Shown: positions 46,954 through 57,449 of the stretch, one piece after another
Position numbering within the stretch: the first letter of the stretch is position 1
Layout: the number at the start of each line of letters is the position of its first letter
NCBI RefSeq assembly: GCF_023161665.1
Contig: NZ_JALNTW010000002.1
Location: 493,183-557,182, forward strand
DNA from: Shewanella sp. 1CM18E
GTDB lineage: Bacteria; Pseudomonadota; Gammaproteobacteria; Enterobacterales; Shewanellaceae
Reading direction: 5' to 3'
DNA: 64,000 nt
The notes under the pieces: generated by a model
Told to the model about the DNA's origin: nothing
Databases searched by the model: none
What the model saw: only the letters and a program-made list of their open reading frames with translations
Made by a program: the position numbers and the translations under genes

Positions 46954-49437
46954 TTAGAAAGTTTTACCAATATTAAACGAGAAGATTTCGGTTTCATCAT
47001 CCTCGTATTCCTTGATTGGCCATGCAAGGCTAAATACCATAGGTCCCATCGGCGACAGCCACTGCACGCTCATACCCCAAGAGGCACGAATACGGCTCGG
47101 ATCGCTATAATCTTGCAGTTTATCAAACTCTTCAACTGGAAGATAACGATACGAATCATAGTCAAACTCAGTATCCCATACGTTACCGGCATCAACGAAG
47201 AAACTGGTACGTACAGAATTTGTATAAGCCTCATCCAAGAATGGAGTTGGCACAATCAATTCTAAACTCGCTGTTGCAATGGCATTACCACCAATAGAGC
47301 GACCTGAGCTCACCTGGATCTGGTTAGGATCGCCTGGCAAACTACAACCGTCGCCAGATGGATCAGGTGAACATGGTTCACTGCCGCGATATAAGTAGAA
47401 TGAACGCGGGCCAACAGAGTTCGACTTAAAGCCACGTAATGAGCTGCTACCACCTGAGTAATAGTTTTCCCAGAACGGTAGAATTTGGTCATTATCATTA
47501 AACTGACCATAACCATTACCATAACCAAGACGACCACGTGCTAACACAACAAAACTGTGTTTACGATCGATTGGGAAGTAAAAGTTAGTATCAAAATCCG
47601 CTTTAAAGTACTGAAGATCTGACCCTGGTACAGTCATCTTACCGTTTAGGCGCTGCGACGAACCATCTGATGGGAAAGTTCCTCGGTTCAAGTTACTGCG
47701 AGACCAACCTAAGCTCAACTCAAAGTTGTCAAAGCTTAAACCTGCATTAGGATCATCACTGTCACGATAAATATCGTAGAAACGAATCGCCTGCTCATAA
47801 GCAGAAATTTCAGAAATTTCGTTATGACGGTAACCAATACCACCGTTAATACGGTTATATTCGTTGATCGGGAAACCTGAGTTTAATGCAATACCGTAAG
47901 AGCTATTCTTATACGCTTCAAGGTTTGCTTCATCAGCGTCAAACTCACTCCAATAAATACTACCACCTAGGCTTACGCCATCTTTAGTAAAGTATGGATC
48001 GGTATAGTTAATATTAACGTTCTTCGAGTATTTATTGGTGTTTAAGTTAACCCCAGCTTGGTTACCCGTGCCTAGGAAGTTACTTTGCTGCACACCAAAC
48101 TGCAGGCTTAAACCAGACTCGGTACCATAACCCACACCCGCGTTAAATGAACCTGATGGCTGCTCTTTAACGTTAAACGCGACATCAACTAAATCATCAG
48201 TACCTGGTACTTGGATCGTTTCAGTATCAACGGTTTCAAAGTAGCCCAAACGGTTAAGGTTTGACTTTGACAACTCAACTTGCCCTGAGTTTAACCATGC
48301 ACCTTCCATTTGGCGTAGTTGGCGACGCATAACTTCATCTTTAGTCACCGTGTTACCAGTAAAGCTAATATTACGCACGTAAACGCGCTTGCCCGGTTTA
48401 ATGTTGATATTAAGGTTCACTTCCTTAGTTTCATCATCAATTTCAGGGTAGGTTTTAACTTCTGGGTATGCGTATCCAAAACGACCTAAATACTTACCGT
48501 ACATCTCTTCGGTAAAGGTTACATCGCCACCGTTATACATATCGCCCGACTTTAACGGCAAAATGGCTTCTAGCACCTTTTCTTTGCCCATTAAGTCACC
48601 GGTTAGATTAACGTCTTTGACTTTATACTGCTCACCTTCGTCAACGTTAATGGTGATGTATAGACCTTTACGGTCAGGTGTCATAGCAACCTGAGTCGAT
48701 GTTACGTCAAAGCGGATATAACCACGGTTTTGATAGTAAGTCTTGATAGTTTCAAGATCAGCTTGCAACTTTTGCTTTTGGTAACGGCGCTCACCAAATA
48801 AGTCCCACCAAGCAACGTAATCTTTAAGCTCTAGCATGCCAATTAGCTCTGCATCGCTAAACTCTGTGTTACCTACCACGTTAATTTGGCGAATTTCGGC
48901 AGCTAAACCTTCAGTGAAGGTGAATTTAAGCTCAACTCGGTTACGAGGTAAGTTAATAATCTCAGCTTTTACTTTTGCGCCGTATTTACCCACGCCGTAG
49001 TAAAAGTCTTGTAGACCTTTTTCAATACCAGAAAGCATAGTGCGGTCAAGTGATTCCCCCACTTTTACACCAGAACCGTCAAGGCTCTCTTGTAACTGCT
49101 CGTCTTTAATATCTTTGTTACCCTCAAAGGTAACGGAGCTAATGGTTGGACGTTCCGTCACTTTCACAATCAGAACATTACCATCGCGCAGCACTTCAAT
49201 TTTTTCGAAGTTAGTTGATGCATACAAGCTTTTAATTGCTTGCTGCAATTTTAATTGATCAACAGTATCCCCTACCTTCACAGGTATGTTAAGCAAAGCC
49301 GCACCGAGCGCAACTCGCTGTAAACCTTCAACTTGGATATCAGCTACTTCAAAAGGTTGGAATGTTTCTGCCCAACCGTTCCCTGAAAAAGACGCTCCGA
49401 CTAATAACATCGAGGCAAAAAGTTTATTCAATCTCAT
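46954..49437 (-). CDS. bamA: Outer membrane protein assembly factor BamA
   Basis: 827 aa with a signal peptide and five POTRA domains (about 25-425, e.g. FQPFEVADIQVEGLQRVALG, VTERPTISSVTFEGNKDIK), then a 16-strand barrel ending in Phe (NIGKTF). The barrel contains the VRGF-like loop as SLRGFKSNSVGPR. Central subunit of the machine inserting beta-barrel proteins. 31 bp behind rseP and 50 bp before skp. Confidence 0.97.
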   Translation of the reverse strand: MRLNKLFASMLLVGASFSGNGWAETFQPFEVADIQVEGLQRVALGAALLNIPVKVGDTVDQLKLQQAIKSLYASTNFEKIEVLRDGNVLIVKVTERPTISSVTFEGNKDIKDEQLQESLDGSGVKVGESLDRTMLSGIEKGLQDFYYGVGKYGAKVKAEIINLPRNRVELKFTFTEGLAAEIRQINVVGNTEFSDAELIGMLELKDYVAWWDLFGERRYQKQKLQADLETIKTYYQNRGYIRFDVTSTQVAMTPDRKGLYITINVDEGEQYKVKDVNLTGDLMGKEKVLEAILPLKSGDMYNGGDVTFTEEMYGKYLGRFGYAYPEVKTYPEIDDETKEVNLNINIKPGKRVYVRNISFTGNTVTKDEVMRRQLRQMEGAWLNSGQVELSKSNLNRLGYFETVDTETIQVPGTDDLVDVAFNVKEQPSGSFNAGVGYGTESGLSLQFGVQQSNFLGTGNQAGVNLNTNKYSKNVNINYTDPYFTKDGVSLGGSIYWSEFDADEANLEAYKNSSYGIALNSGFPINEYNRINGGIGYRHNEISEISAYEQAIRFYDIYRDSDDPNAGLSFDNFELSLGWSRSNLNRGTFPSDGSSQRLNGKMTVPGSDLQYFKADFDTNFYFPIDRKHSFVVLARGRLGYGNGYGQFNDNDQILPFWENYYSGGSSSLRGFKSNSVGPRSFYLYRGSEPCSPDPSGDGCSLPGDPNQIQVSSGRSIGGNAIATASLELIVPTPFLDEAYTNSVRTSFFVDAGNVWDTEFDYDSYRYLPVEEFDKLQDYSDPSRIRASWGMSVQWLSPMGPMVFSLAWPIKEYEDDETEIFSFNIGKTF

Positions 49438-49468
49438 AGAGCACTTCTAATTATTTGTCTGTCCTTGC

Positions 49469-50839
49469 TCAGAGTCGGGAAAAGTCATTAAAGAGTGCAA
49501 CACTCATCAACATCAGCAGCAAGGCTGCCCCAATTCTGAATCCAATTTCCTGTACCTTCTCCGGCACAGGCCTGCCTGTAATTACTTCAACGAAGTAATA
49601 CAAAAGGTGTCCCCCATCGAGCACTGGCAAAGGCAATAAATTAATAATGCCTAAGTTAACGCTAATCAATGCAAGAAAACCTAAAAAATATACCAGTCCG
49701 ACGTCCGCGCTATTTCCGGCACCTTGTGCAATAGAAATAGGGCCGCTCAAATTTTTAACCGAAACGTCACCAGTAAATAACTTGCCAATCATCTTAATGC
49801 TGACAGAGACAAGTTGCCATGTTTTATCGACAGCAACTGGAAAAGATTCTAAAAATCCATATTCCAGCTGAACTTTCATGTTCTCAGGCCAAGGCTGAGC
49901 TGTTGGCGCAACACCTATAACTCCTTCAAGTTTACCCGCGGCATTCTCGCGAGATTTAGGTGTAACATCTAAATTAAGCTGCTCTCCGTCACGGCGCACA
50001 GTGATGGTAACAAGCTTATTGGCAGAGTTTTGAATAATTTCAACAAAACGTGGCCAATCAGAGTATTTCTCGCCATCAATGGCTACCAGCGTATCACCGA
50101 CTTTTAAACCAGCAAGCCCTGCAGCACCGTCATCACTGACCATTGCTAGCTGTGGCAAAATAGCCGGACGATACATACCTAGACCTATTGATGTTATAGG
50201 CTGTTCCTTTTCAGGATTAACCTTCCAGTCTTGAGTATTTAAAATGTAATGCTGTTGATTACTTTCACTATCTTGCAAACGTTCAAGTGGCGCTACAGTA
50301 ATCTCCACTTCGCTATCACCGATGTGGCCAGCGAGGGCTAAATTAACCTCTTCCCAATCTCTTACCTTTTGGCCGCCAACTGCCATGACTTGCATAGGCT
50401 GTTTAACAACGATTTGCGCAGCAGGTGTGCCCGCAATAGTTGAATCAATAACAGGTTTTATTGCAGGTACGCCTATCAAATACATGGCGTAAAGCGCCAC
50501 TATCGCAAATAGAAAGTTGGCAATAGGCCCAGCACTGACAATAGCAATGCGTTGCCAGACTGTTTTACGATTAAAGGCTTGATCTTTTAGTTCTTCAGGT
50601 ACGTCCTCTACGCGCTCATCAAGCATTTTGACATAGCCGCCTAGCGGGATCATTGCCAAAACATATTCGGTACCATCGGCGCCAGTTTTACGCCAAATAG
50701 CTTTACCAAAGCCAATTGAAAAACGTTCAACTTTAACGCCACAACGACGCGCCACCCAAAAATGACCATATTCATGGGCAGCGATTAAGATCCCTAACGC
50801 TACAACAAAGGAACCAAAGTTCCATAAAAAATCTGTCAT
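49469..50839 (-). CDS. rseP: Site-2 protease RseP
   Basis: 456 aa. Metal motif HEYGH at residues 22-26, two PDZ domains in the middle (IGLGMYRPAI..., GLAGLKVGDTLVAIDGEKYSDW) and LPLPVLDGGHLLYYF near 400, with four membrane segments. Cleaves anti-sigma factor RseA within the membrane to release sigma-E. In the conserved dxr-rseP-bamA order. Confidence 0.97.
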   Translation of the reverse strand: MTDFLWNFGSFVVALGILIAAHEYGHFWVARRCGVKVERFSIGFGKAIWRKTGADGTEYVLAMIPLGGYVKMLDERVEDVPEELKDQAFNRKTVWQRIAIVSAGPIANFLFAIVALYAMYLIGVPAIKPVIDSTIAGTPAAQIVVKQPMQVMAVGGQKVRDWEEVNLALAGHIGDSEVEITVAPLERLQDSESNQQHYILNTQDWKVNPEKEQPITSIGLGMYRPAILPQLAMVSDDGAAGLAGLKVGDTLVAIDGEKYSDWPRFVEIIQNSANKLVTITVRRDGEQLNLDVTPKSRENAAGKLEGVIGVAPTAQPWPENMKVQLEYGFLESFPVAVDKTWQLVSVSIKMIGKLFTGDVSVKNLSGPISIAQGAGNSADVGLVYFLGFLALISVNLGIINLLPLPVLDGGHLLYYFVEVITGRPVPEKVQEIGFRIGAALLLMLMSVALFNDFSRL

Positions 50840-50852
50840 CCTTCCCTCGGAA

Positions 50853-52043
50853 CTAATTCAGCTTGCTGATGGCTTCTAACGTATATCGACGGCTCTGAGC
50901 ATCTAATGCCAAAATGTCATCAATATTGTTTAATGGATGCGTTGCCGTATTCATTAAGCTCTGTTCGTTTATTTTTGCTATATCGGTAAAACGGATCTTA
51001 CCGTCTAAGAATGCTTGTACTGAAATCTCGTTGGCAGCATTGACGACTGTCGTTGCTTCCTGTCCTTGTTTGCACGCTTCAATTGCAAGTGCGAGACATG
51101 GGAAACGATTAAAGTCCGGTTCTAAGAAGCTTAACTGTCCGACTTTGAAAAAGTCTAAAGGTTCAACTCCTGAGGTAATTCTCTCAGGAAAAGACATACA
51201 ATGCGCAATTGGTGTACGCATATCAGGGTTTCCAAGCTGCGCTAATACCGAACCATCACGGTACTGCACCATTGAATGGATAACACTTTGTGGGTGAATA
51301 ACCACCTTGAGTTGTTCTTGGCTAGCGTTAAATAACCAACGCGCCTCGATATACTCAAGGCCCTTATTCATCATGGTCGCTGAGTCTACCGAAATTTTAC
51401 GACCCATTGACCAGTTTGGATGCTTACAAGCTTGCTCAGGTGTCATGTTTGATAACATCGATAAATCAGATGTTAAAAATGGTCCGCCCGATCCTGTAAG
51501 CAAAATATGCGATACGCCAGCGCTGGCTAAATCACAGCGACCGATTTCTAACTGAGTTCGCTCAGATAAACATTGAAATATAGCATTGTGTTCGCTATCG
51601 ACGGGCAGAACTTGCGCGCCAGATTGTTGCATCGCTTCGATAAACAACTGACCCGACATGACTAGTGATTCTTTATTAGCAAGCAGTACTCGCTTACCCG
51701 CTTTCACCGCAGCTAATGTTGAAGGCAAACCAGCAGCACCAACGATGGCCGCCATAACAGTGTCAACCTGAGCTGCAATAACCAGCGCTAAAAGTTCATC
51801 TTCACCGGTAGTTACTTCGATATTTAAGTTGCTTGGAAGTTGCGCTTTTAATGCGGCTGCAGCTGCACTATCAACCATATGGGCAACTTTAGGCTGATGC
51901 GCAATACAGATCTGCAGCATTTTTTCGACATTGGTATTTGCCACCAAGGCAAACACTTTATATTGCTCAGGATTACACGCAACAACACTCAATGTGCTGG
52001 CTCCTATTGAGCCCGTCGCGCCTAAAATCACCATATTTTGCAT
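50853..52043 (-). CDS. dxr: 1-deoxy-D-xylulose 5-phosphate reductoisomerase
   Basis: 396 aa. NADPH site [14 protein letters not shown] at residues 7-20; [11 protein letters not shown] and [17 protein letters not shown] are active-site and family motifs. Makes methylerythritol 4-phosphate in non-mevalonate isoprenoid synthesis, which feeds uppS next door. 4 bp after cdsA. Confidence 0.97.
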   Translation of the reverse strand: MQNMVILGATGSIGASTLSVVACNPEQYKVFALVANTNVEKMLQICIAHQPKVAHMVDSAAAAALKAQLPSNLNIEVTTGEDELLALVIAAQVDTVMAAIVGAAGLPSTLAAVKAGKRVLLANKESLVMSGQLFIEAMQQSGAQVLPVDSEHNAIFQCLSERTQLEIGRCDLASAGVSHILLTGSGGPFLTSDLSMLSNMTPEQACKHPNWSMGRKISVDSATMMNKGLEYIEARWLFNASQEQLKVVIHPQSVIHSMVQYRDGSVLAQLGNPDMRTPIAHCMSFPERITSGVEPLDFFKVGQLSFLEPDFNRFPCLALAIEACKQGQEATTVVNAANEISVQAFLDGKIRFTDIAKINEQSLMNTATHPLNNIDDILALDAQSRRYTLEAISKLN

Positions 52044-52047
52044 TTAG

Positions 52048-52905
52048 TTACATCCAAAAAGCTATATAGATTAATGTGAATACAGGTAACGCCGCCGTTA
52101 AACTATCAATTCTATCTAACACGCCACCATGACCCGGTAAAATAGTGCCAGAGTCTTTAATTTTAGCTACACGTTTAAACATACTTTCAGATAAGTCACC
52201 GACTGCCGATGCTAAGGCTGTAAACAAAGTAACCGCAATCAACAGGCCAACCTCTTGCTCTGGTGAAACATACATCACACCTGCAACAATGATCATAGTC
52301 GTTAATAGGCCGCCCAATAAACCTTCGATGGTTTTAGCAGGGCTAACATTCGGCATCAATTTGCGCTTACCAAATGTCTTACCAGCAAAATAAGCACCTG
52401 AATCTGTCGCCCAAACCACTAACATCACTAAGAAAACTAGCGTTGCGCCATAGTATGGCGAGCCTTGTGTACCAAGAGCTTTCAGTGATAATAAAGACAC
52501 AAAGCATGGGATAAGTGTTAACTGACCAAACATCGACTTAAGCATATGACTTTTCTCCCAAAAGCTTGCGCTCTTAGGGAAAGATAACACCATGATGAAT
52601 GAAAGGAACCACCAGAAGCCGCCAATGATGATTACAGCTAGAAAGATAGGATGCATCACGCCGCGCGACCAAATTTCATCGGCAGGCACTAACAGATTAA
52701 GTGCGGTGAGCAACACACCAATAGTCACAGTGAAACTCCATTGAGTCATTTCACATCGGTTATCGATAATACGCCCCCACTCCTTAGCGGCAATTAAAAA
52801 TACTCCCAATAGTGCCCAAGAAAAATACTCAGTCGGTAAACCGAAAATGGCACCAAAAACTAAGGGGATTAACCATATTGCTGTTATTATTCGTTGTTTT
52901 AGCAA
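52048..52905 (-). CDS. cdsA: Phosphatidate cytidylyltransferase
   Basis: 285 aa, about eight membrane segments. The start is TTG at 52903-52905, behind GAGGGAAG with 4-bp spacing; no ATG is near. C-terminal DSGAYFAGKTFGKRKLMPNVSPAKTIEG and GDLSESMFKRVAKIKDSGTILPGHGGVLDRIDS are the CdsA signatures. Makes CDP-diacylglycerol for phospholipids. Confidence 0.96.
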   Translation of the reverse strand: MLKQRIITAIWLIPLVFGAIFGLPTEYFSWALLGVFLIAAKEWGRIIDNRCEMTQWSFTVTIGVLLTALNLLVPADEIWSRGVMHPIFLAVIIIGGFWWFLSFIMVLSFPKSASFWEKSHMLKSMFGQLTLIPCFVSLLSLKALGTQGSPYYGATLVFLVMLVVWATDSGAYFAGKTFGKRKLMPNVSPAKTIEGLLGGLLTTMIIVAGVMYVSPEQEVGLLIAVTLFTALASAVGDLSESMFKRVAKIKDSGTILPGHGGVLDRIDSLTAALPVFTLIYIAFWM

Positions 52906-52925
52906 AAAACTTCCCTCACTAATTA

Positions 52926-53726
52926 TTACAAAGAGCGGATGGTATCGATTTGAGTTCCAGTTAAACCAAATCGACGTTGGCGATTTGCAAAAATAGCAAT
53001 CGCATCTTTAAACGCATCCTCATCAAAATCCGGCCAAAGCGTGTCAGTAAAAACTAACTCAGCATATGCTGCCTGCCATAAAACAAAATTGCTGATGCGA
53101 TAATCACCACCGGTGCGGATCATTAAATCGACTTCAGCTTGATTTTGCATGCATAAATGTTCGCTTAAGGCTTCTTCAGTAAACTGAGCACTACTCATTT
53201 CACCTGATTCAACTTTAGCAGCGAGTTGCTGTGCAGCTTGCATGATGTCCCAACGGCCACCATAGTTTGCTGCTACATTTAGCACTAAATCATTATTGTC
53301 TGCCGTTTTTTCTTCTGCTGCCGCAATCTGCTTTTGCAAGCGCGGCGAAAATCGGCTGGTATCACCGATAATATTGAGGCGAACCCCATTTTTGTGAAGC
53401 AGCTTAAGCTCGCGCTGCAATACAGTAAAAAATAGTTCCATTAACAGGCTGACTTCTTTGTCAGGTCTGCGCCAGTTTTCACTCGAAAACGCAAACAAAG
53501 TTAATGATTCAACACCCAAATTGCGGGCAGTACTAACCGCTCGTCTCACAGCCTTAACGCCGGCCTTATGCCCCATTACGCGAGGTTTTCCCTGAGCCTG
53601 TGCCCAACGTCCGTTACCATCCATAATGATAGCGACATGTTTAGGGATCGACTGTTTCACCAAGGTAGATATTTCACTTGGTAACGCCTGTACTGCTTCA
53701 GTATCAGACTGGGAATCGATTGACAT
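52926..53726 (-). CDS. uppS: Undecaprenyl diphosphate synthase
   Basis: 266 aa. [24 protein letters not shown] (residues 34-58) carries the catalytic Asp and the diphosphate-binding loop; [11 protein letters not shown] and [24 protein letters not shown] complete the cis-prenyltransferase pattern. Makes the carrier lipid for peptidoglycan and O-antigen. It is preceded by a terminator and an unexplained 200-bp gap, so it heads a new transcript. Confidence 0.97.
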   Translation of the reverse strand: MSIDSQSDTEAVQALPSEISTLVKQSIPKHVAIIMDGNGRWAQAQGKPRVMGHKAGVKAVRRAVSTARNLGVESLTLFAFSSENWRRPDKEVSLLMELFFTVLQRELKLLHKNGVRLNIIGDTSRFSPRLQKQIAAAEEKTADNNDLVLNVAANYGGRWDIMQAAQQLAAKVESGEMSSAQFTEEALSEHLCMQNQAEVDLMIRTGGDYRISNFVLWQAAYAELVFTDTLWPDFDEDAFKDAIAIFANRQRRFGLTGTQIDTIRSL

Positions 53727-53753
53727 CTATTACAACCCTTAAAAATAGACAAA

Positions 53754-53780
53754 CGCCGTGTAGTATAACTCTACACGGCG
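53754..53780 (-). terminator. Terminator between frr and uppS
   Basis: On the minus strand CGCCGTGTAGAG / CTACACGGCG-like arms (CGCCGTGTAG with CTACACGGCG) form a stem of about 10 bp, followed by TTTGTCTATTTTT. It closes the frr transcript before uppS. Confidence 0.8.
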
Positions 53781-53789
53781 TCTGAACTC

Positions 53790-53965
53790 TAGGGCATGTT
53801 GTCCATTCAAGTTTAATTTTTGTTCGAGCTCTTCGCTTTTGTTGCAAGGCGTGAGCTGTGAGGCTTTATACCCGTAGCGAAAATATCGCTAATTCTCATA
53901 AAAATACAAAAACGAGTATCGAACCTGAACAATATTAACTCAAATAATCAACAGCGCCCTATGCT
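53790..53965. repeat. Candidate dispersed repeat in the frr-uppS gap
   Basis: About 175 bp of non-coding DNA bounded on the left by CTAGGGCATGTTGTCC and containing GCGAAAATATCGC. It sits in an otherwise compact operon and has the look of an inserted miniature element, but I see no second copy in this window and no clear inverted termini. Confidence 0.3.
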
Positions 53966-53977
53966 GAGAAATTCTAC

Positions 53978-54535
53978 TTAGAACTCCATCAGCTCCTTTT
54001 CTTTTGCAGCTAATACTTCATCAACTAGCTTGATGTGTGCATCAGTAAGCTTTTGCACTTCATCTTCACTGCGACGAACATCATCTTCAGTACACTCTTT
54101 TTCTTTCTCTAGCTCTTTAACGCTTGAGTTAGCATCACGACGCACGTTACGAATTGCGATGCGGCCGTTTTCAGCTTCAGCGCGAACAACCTTGATAAGG
54201 TCTTTACGACGCTCTTCTGTTAGTGCTGGCAACGGAATACGAATAGTCGCACCTGCTGACATTGGGTTAAGACCTAGATCTGAACTCATGATCGCTTTTT
54301 CAACTGCAGCAATCATAGTACGGTCGAATACTGATACAGTTAACGTACGCGCATCACCAATTGATACACTTGCAACTTGCTTAAGCGGAGTCAGCGAACC
54401 GTAGTAAGGTACTTGGATGGTATCCAATAAGCTTGGGTGTGCACGGCCAGTACGAACTTTAGCCATTTGAGTTTTGGTTGACTCAACACACTTGTCCATA
54501 CGAGTTTGCGCATCGCTTTTAATTTCGTTTATCAC
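53978..54535 (-). CDS. frr: Ribosome recycling factor
   Basis: 185 aa, exact family length. The initiator is GTG (GTG-ATA-AAC-GAA), with AAAAGGAC upstream. [29 protein letters not shown] and [27 protein letters not shown] are diagnostic. Splits post-termination ribosomes with EF-G. Follows pyrH by 32 bp. Confidence 0.97.
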   Translation of the reverse strand: MINEIKSDAQTRMDKCVESTKTQMAKVRTGRAHPSLLDTIQVPYYGSLTPLKQVASVSIGDARTLTVSVFDRTMIAAVEKAIMSSDLGLNPMSAGATIRIPLPALTEERRKDLIKVVRAEAENGRIAIRNVRRDANSSVKELEKEKECTEDDVRRSEDEVQKLTDAHIKLVDEVLAAKEKELMEF

Positions 54536-54567
54536 GTTATATGTCCTTTTAAGTCACTAAATATAGC

Positions 54568-55296
54568 TTAATCAGCTTTAATCATTGTGCCTTCTTGCTC
54601 GCCCATGATCACGCGGCGCAGTGCACCAGGCTTATTCATGTTAAATACTAGCAATGGCATATTATGGTCTCTGGCCAAAGTGAATGCAGCCAAATCCATT
54701 ACTTTCAATTCTTTGTCGAGTACTTCATTGTACCCCATAACATCATACTTGACGGCTTCAGGATTCTTAAATGGATCATCTGAATAAACACCATCAACTT
54801 TTGTGCCTTTAATCACAACTTCTGCTTCAATCTCAATACCACGTAAACACGCAGCAGAGTCAGTTGTACAGAACGGGTTACCTGTACCAGCAGCAAAAAT
54901 AACAACACGGCCAGATTTTAGCAAACTAATTGCTTCAGCCCAGTTGTAGTCATCACACACGCCTTTTAGCGGAATAGCTGACATCAAACGTGCATTAACA
55001 TATGCACGGTGCAATGAATCACGCATTGCCAAACCGTTCATCACAGTCGCCAACATGCCCATGTGGTCGCCCACAACGCGGTTCATGCCTGCTTCTGCTA
55101 GGCCTTCACCTCTGAACAAGTTACCACCGCCAATGACAACACCCACTTGAATACCTAGCTCTACTAGCTCTTTGATCTCCTGTCCCATACGATCAAGCAC
55201 TTTAGGATCGATGCCGAAGCCTTCTTCACCCATTAGGGCTTCACCACTTAATTTTAAAAGAACACGACGAAATGCAGGTTTAGGATTGGTACTCAT
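54568..55296 (-). CDS. pyrH: Uridylate kinase
   Basis: 242 aa. [18 protein letters not shown] at residues 13-30 and [18 protein letters not shown] at 54-72 form the phosphate sites; [15 protein letters not shown] binds UMP. Converts UMP to UDP. In the conserved tsf-pyrH-frr order; a terminator lies between tsf and this gene. Confidence 0.97.
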   Translation of the reverse strand: MSTNPKPAFRRVLLKLSGEALMGEEGFGIDPKVLDRMGQEIKELVELGIQVGVVIGGGNLFRGEGLAEAGMNRVVGDHMGMLATVMNGLAMRDSLHRAYVNARLMSAIPLKGVCDDYNWAEAISLLKSGRVVIFAAGTGNPFCTTDSAACLRGIEIEAEVVIKGTKVDGVYSDDPFKNPEAVKYDVMGYNEVLDKELKVMDLAAFTLARDHNMPLLVFNMNKPGALRRVIMGEQEGTMIKAD

Positions 55297-55391
55297 ATTT
55301 ATTAGTCCTGATTATGGCGATAGGGAGTAGTACACTTAACAAGTTGGTTCGAACTTAATCTCGTCAAACAAAAACCTGTTGAGTAAATACG

Positions 55392-55421
55392 ATAAGACCG
55401 CAGCAATTGCTACGGTCTTAT
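55392..55421 (-). terminator. Terminator-like hairpin after tsf
   Basis: Inverted repeat ATAAGACCG...CGGTCTTAT around GCAATTGC, 20 bp after the tsf stop. It lacks a long T run in either direction, so termination is probably partial and pyrH could be read through. Confidence 0.6.
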
Positions 55422-55440
55422 GTTTGCTAAATAAAGGGGA

Positions 55441-56292
55441 TTAACCTTTATTAGTAGCAGCGATTTGTGCAGCTACTTCAGCAGCAAAATCTTCTTCTTT
55501 TCTTTCAATACCTTCACCAACTTCTAAACGGATGAAGTTAGTTACTGAAGCGCCTTTCTCTTTAAGAATTTCGCCAACAGTTTTCTTTGGTTCCATGATG
55601 AAAGCTTGACCAGTAAGAGAAACCTCACCAGTGAACTTCTTCATACGACCAATAACCATCTTCTCAGCGATTTCAGCAGGCTTGCCTTCGTTCATCGCGA
55701 TTTCGATTTGAAGTGCTTTTTCTTTCTCAACAACTTCAGCAGGAACGTCAGATGGGTTAACGTATTCAGGCTTAGAAGCAGCAACGTGCATAGCAACGTG
55801 CTTTAGAGTCTCTTCGTCAGCTTCACCAGCAACAACAACACCGATACGCTCGCCGTGACGGTATTCAGCTAGGTTTGCACCATCGATGTACTCAACGCGA
55901 CGTACGTTGATGTTTTCACCGATTTTAGCAACTAGAGCAACACGAGTTTCTTCAAACTGCTCTTTAAGTGCTTCGATAGTAACTTTTGATGCAGCAGCAA
56001 CGTCTAGTACTTCGTTAGCGAAAGCTAGGAAGTTAGAATCTTTTGCTACGAAGTCAGTTTGGCAGTTAACTTCTAATAGAGCAGCGTAACCTTCGCCTTT
56101 CTTGATTAGAATTGTGCCTTCTGCTGCGATGTTACCTGCTTTTTTAGCAGCCTTAGCAGCACCGCTCTTACGCATGTTATCAATCGCTAGCTCGATGTCA
56201 CCGTTAGTTTCAGTCAGTGCTTTTTTACAGTCCATCATGCCCGCGCCAGTGCGGTCACGAAGTTCTTTAACTTGGGCAGCAGTAATTGCCAT
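55441..56292 (-). CDS. tsf: Elongation factor Ts
   Basis: 283 aa from the ATG at 56290-56292, which follows AGAGGA and gives the normal N-terminus [26 protein letters not shown]; a longer in-frame start would read through the rpsB-tsf spacer. [11 protein letters not shown] and VAAQIAATN are further hallmarks. Guanine nucleotide exchange factor for EF-Tu. 133 bp behind rpsB with a hairpin between. Confidence 0.97.
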   Translation of the reverse strand: MAITAAQVKELRDRTGAGMMDCKKALTETNGDIELAIDNMRKSGAAKAAKKAGNIAAEGTILIKKGEGYAALLEVNCQTDFVAKDSNFLAFANEVLDVAAASKVTIEALKEQFEETRVALVAKIGENINVRRVEYIDGANLAEYRHGERIGVVVAGEADEETLKHVAMHVAASKPEYVNPSDVPAEVVEKEKALQIEIAMNEGKPAEIAEKMVIGRMKKFTGEVSLTGQAFIMEPKKTVGEILKEKGASVTNFIRLEVGEGIERKEEDFAAEVAAQIAATNKG

Positions 56293-56335
56293 TGCTAAAT
56301 CCTCTACAGATAATTCTTCAAATTCAATAGATATA

Positions 56336-56375
56336 GAGCAGGGGCTAGTCACTTTCAGTCACTTCGCCCCTGCTC
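56336..56375 (-). promoter_or_regulatory. Hairpin in the rpsB-tsf spacer
   Basis: Perfect 10-bp arms GAGCAGGGGC / GCCCCTGCTC with a 20-nt loop holding the direct repeat AGTCACT-TTC-AGTCACT. There is no T run, so it may be an attenuator, processing or stability element rather than a full terminator; E. coli also shows reduced expression between these genes. Confidence 0.55.
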
Positions 56376-56425
56376 ACCAATCATATACCTTGGTTAATAA
56401 GGGTGATGAAATTCATCAACCGATA

Positions 56426-57154
56426 TTATTCAGCTTCTACGAAACCGTCTTGCTCAGCTTGAACAGCTAGGTCTTGACCACGGCCAGCTTTTGCAGCAGC
56501 AGCAACAGACTGAGTGTAAAGACGGATAGAACGCATAGCGTCATCATTACCAGGAATGATGTAGTTGATACCGTCTGGAGAAGAGTTTGTATCAACAACA
56601 GCAACAACAGGAATACCTAGGTTGTTAGCTTCTTTAATAGCGATATGCTCGTGGTCAGCACCGATAACGAAAATTACGTCTGGTAGGCCAGCCATGTTCT
56701 TGATACCACCTAGAGATTTCTCTAGCTTCTCAAGTTCACGAGTACGCATTAGCGCTTCTTTCTTAGTCAGCTTGTCGAAAGTACCGTCTACAGACTGGCT
56801 TTCAAGGTCTTTTAGACGCTTGATTGATTGACGAACTGTTTTCCAGTTAGTCAACATACCACCTAACCAACGGTGATCAACGTAGTACTGATCACAAGAA
56901 ACAGCAGCTTCTTTGATAGCTTCGCTTGCAGCACGCTTAGTACCAACAAAAAGAACTTTACCTTTCTTAGATGCAACGTTGCTGATGAAAGCAAGTGCTT
57001 CGTTGAACATTGGTACAGTGTGCTCTAGGTTGATGATGTGTACACCGTTACGAGCGCCGAAGATGAATGGCTTCATCTTTGGGTTCCAGTAACGAGTCTG
57101 GTGACCGAAGTGAACACCGGCTTGTAGCATGTCGCGCATTGAAACTGTAGTCAT
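56426..57154 (-). CDS. rpsB: Ribosomal protein S2
   Basis: 242 aa. [31 protein letters not shown] at the N-terminus and [77 protein letters not shown] stretches are universally conserved in S2 (quoted in parts). Small subunit protein. First gene of the block's translation part, with a leader element upstream. Confidence 0.98.
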   Translation of the reverse strand: MTTVSMRDMLQAGVHFGHQTRYWNPKMKPFIFGARNGVHIINLEHTVPMFNEALAFISNVASKKGKVLFVGTKRAASEAIKEAAVSCDQYYVDHRWLGGMLTNWKTVRQSIKRLKDLESQSVDGTFDKLTKKEALMRTRELEKLEKSLGGIKNMAGLPDVIFVIGADHEHIAIKEANNLGIPVVAVVDTNSSPDGINYIIPGNDDAMRSIRLYTQSVAAAAKAGRGQDLAVQAEQDGFVEAE

Positions 57155-57164
57155 TTTATTTACC

Positions 57165-57262
57165 TTAAAAATGGGGGGGGTTAGACCTCCACATATCCCA
57201 TATCTTCGACCCGATTATGGGCACCCCGAAGAACGTGTCGATATGTGTGTGATTTAGTATTT
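57165..57262 (-). ncRNA. rpsB leader (S2 leader / t44 RNA-like)
   Basis: On the minus strand the stretch UUCUUCGGGGUGCCCAUAAU followed by CGGGUCGAAGAUAUGGGAU, then GUGGAGG, resembles the conserved UUCGGGGUGCCC core of the t44/S2 leader found before rpsB in gammaproteobacteria. It lies directly upstream of rpsB, where S2 autoregulation is known. A C8 run sits next to it. A probable -10 box TATACA is at 57274-57279, setting the transcript start near 57265. Confidence 0.6.
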
Positions 57263-57449
57263 TTCAATAGCCATGTATAATGGCCGCCATCTTAACTCGG
57301 ACGAATCACCTAAAGTGATAACGACAAGAGTCAAACATAACGGCGCGCTTTATACCATAATATGAAAAAAAGCACAAATATTTACGTCGTTTTTCATGCA
57401 TAATCGTCACATTGAAAGACGACAATTTAAAGACTAAGAGACAGCAGAA

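Noticed and set aside
53800..53900. tRNA-like stretch with GTTCGAG in the frr-uppS gap
   Set aside because: No acceptor stem, D-arm or anticodon arm could be folded around it.
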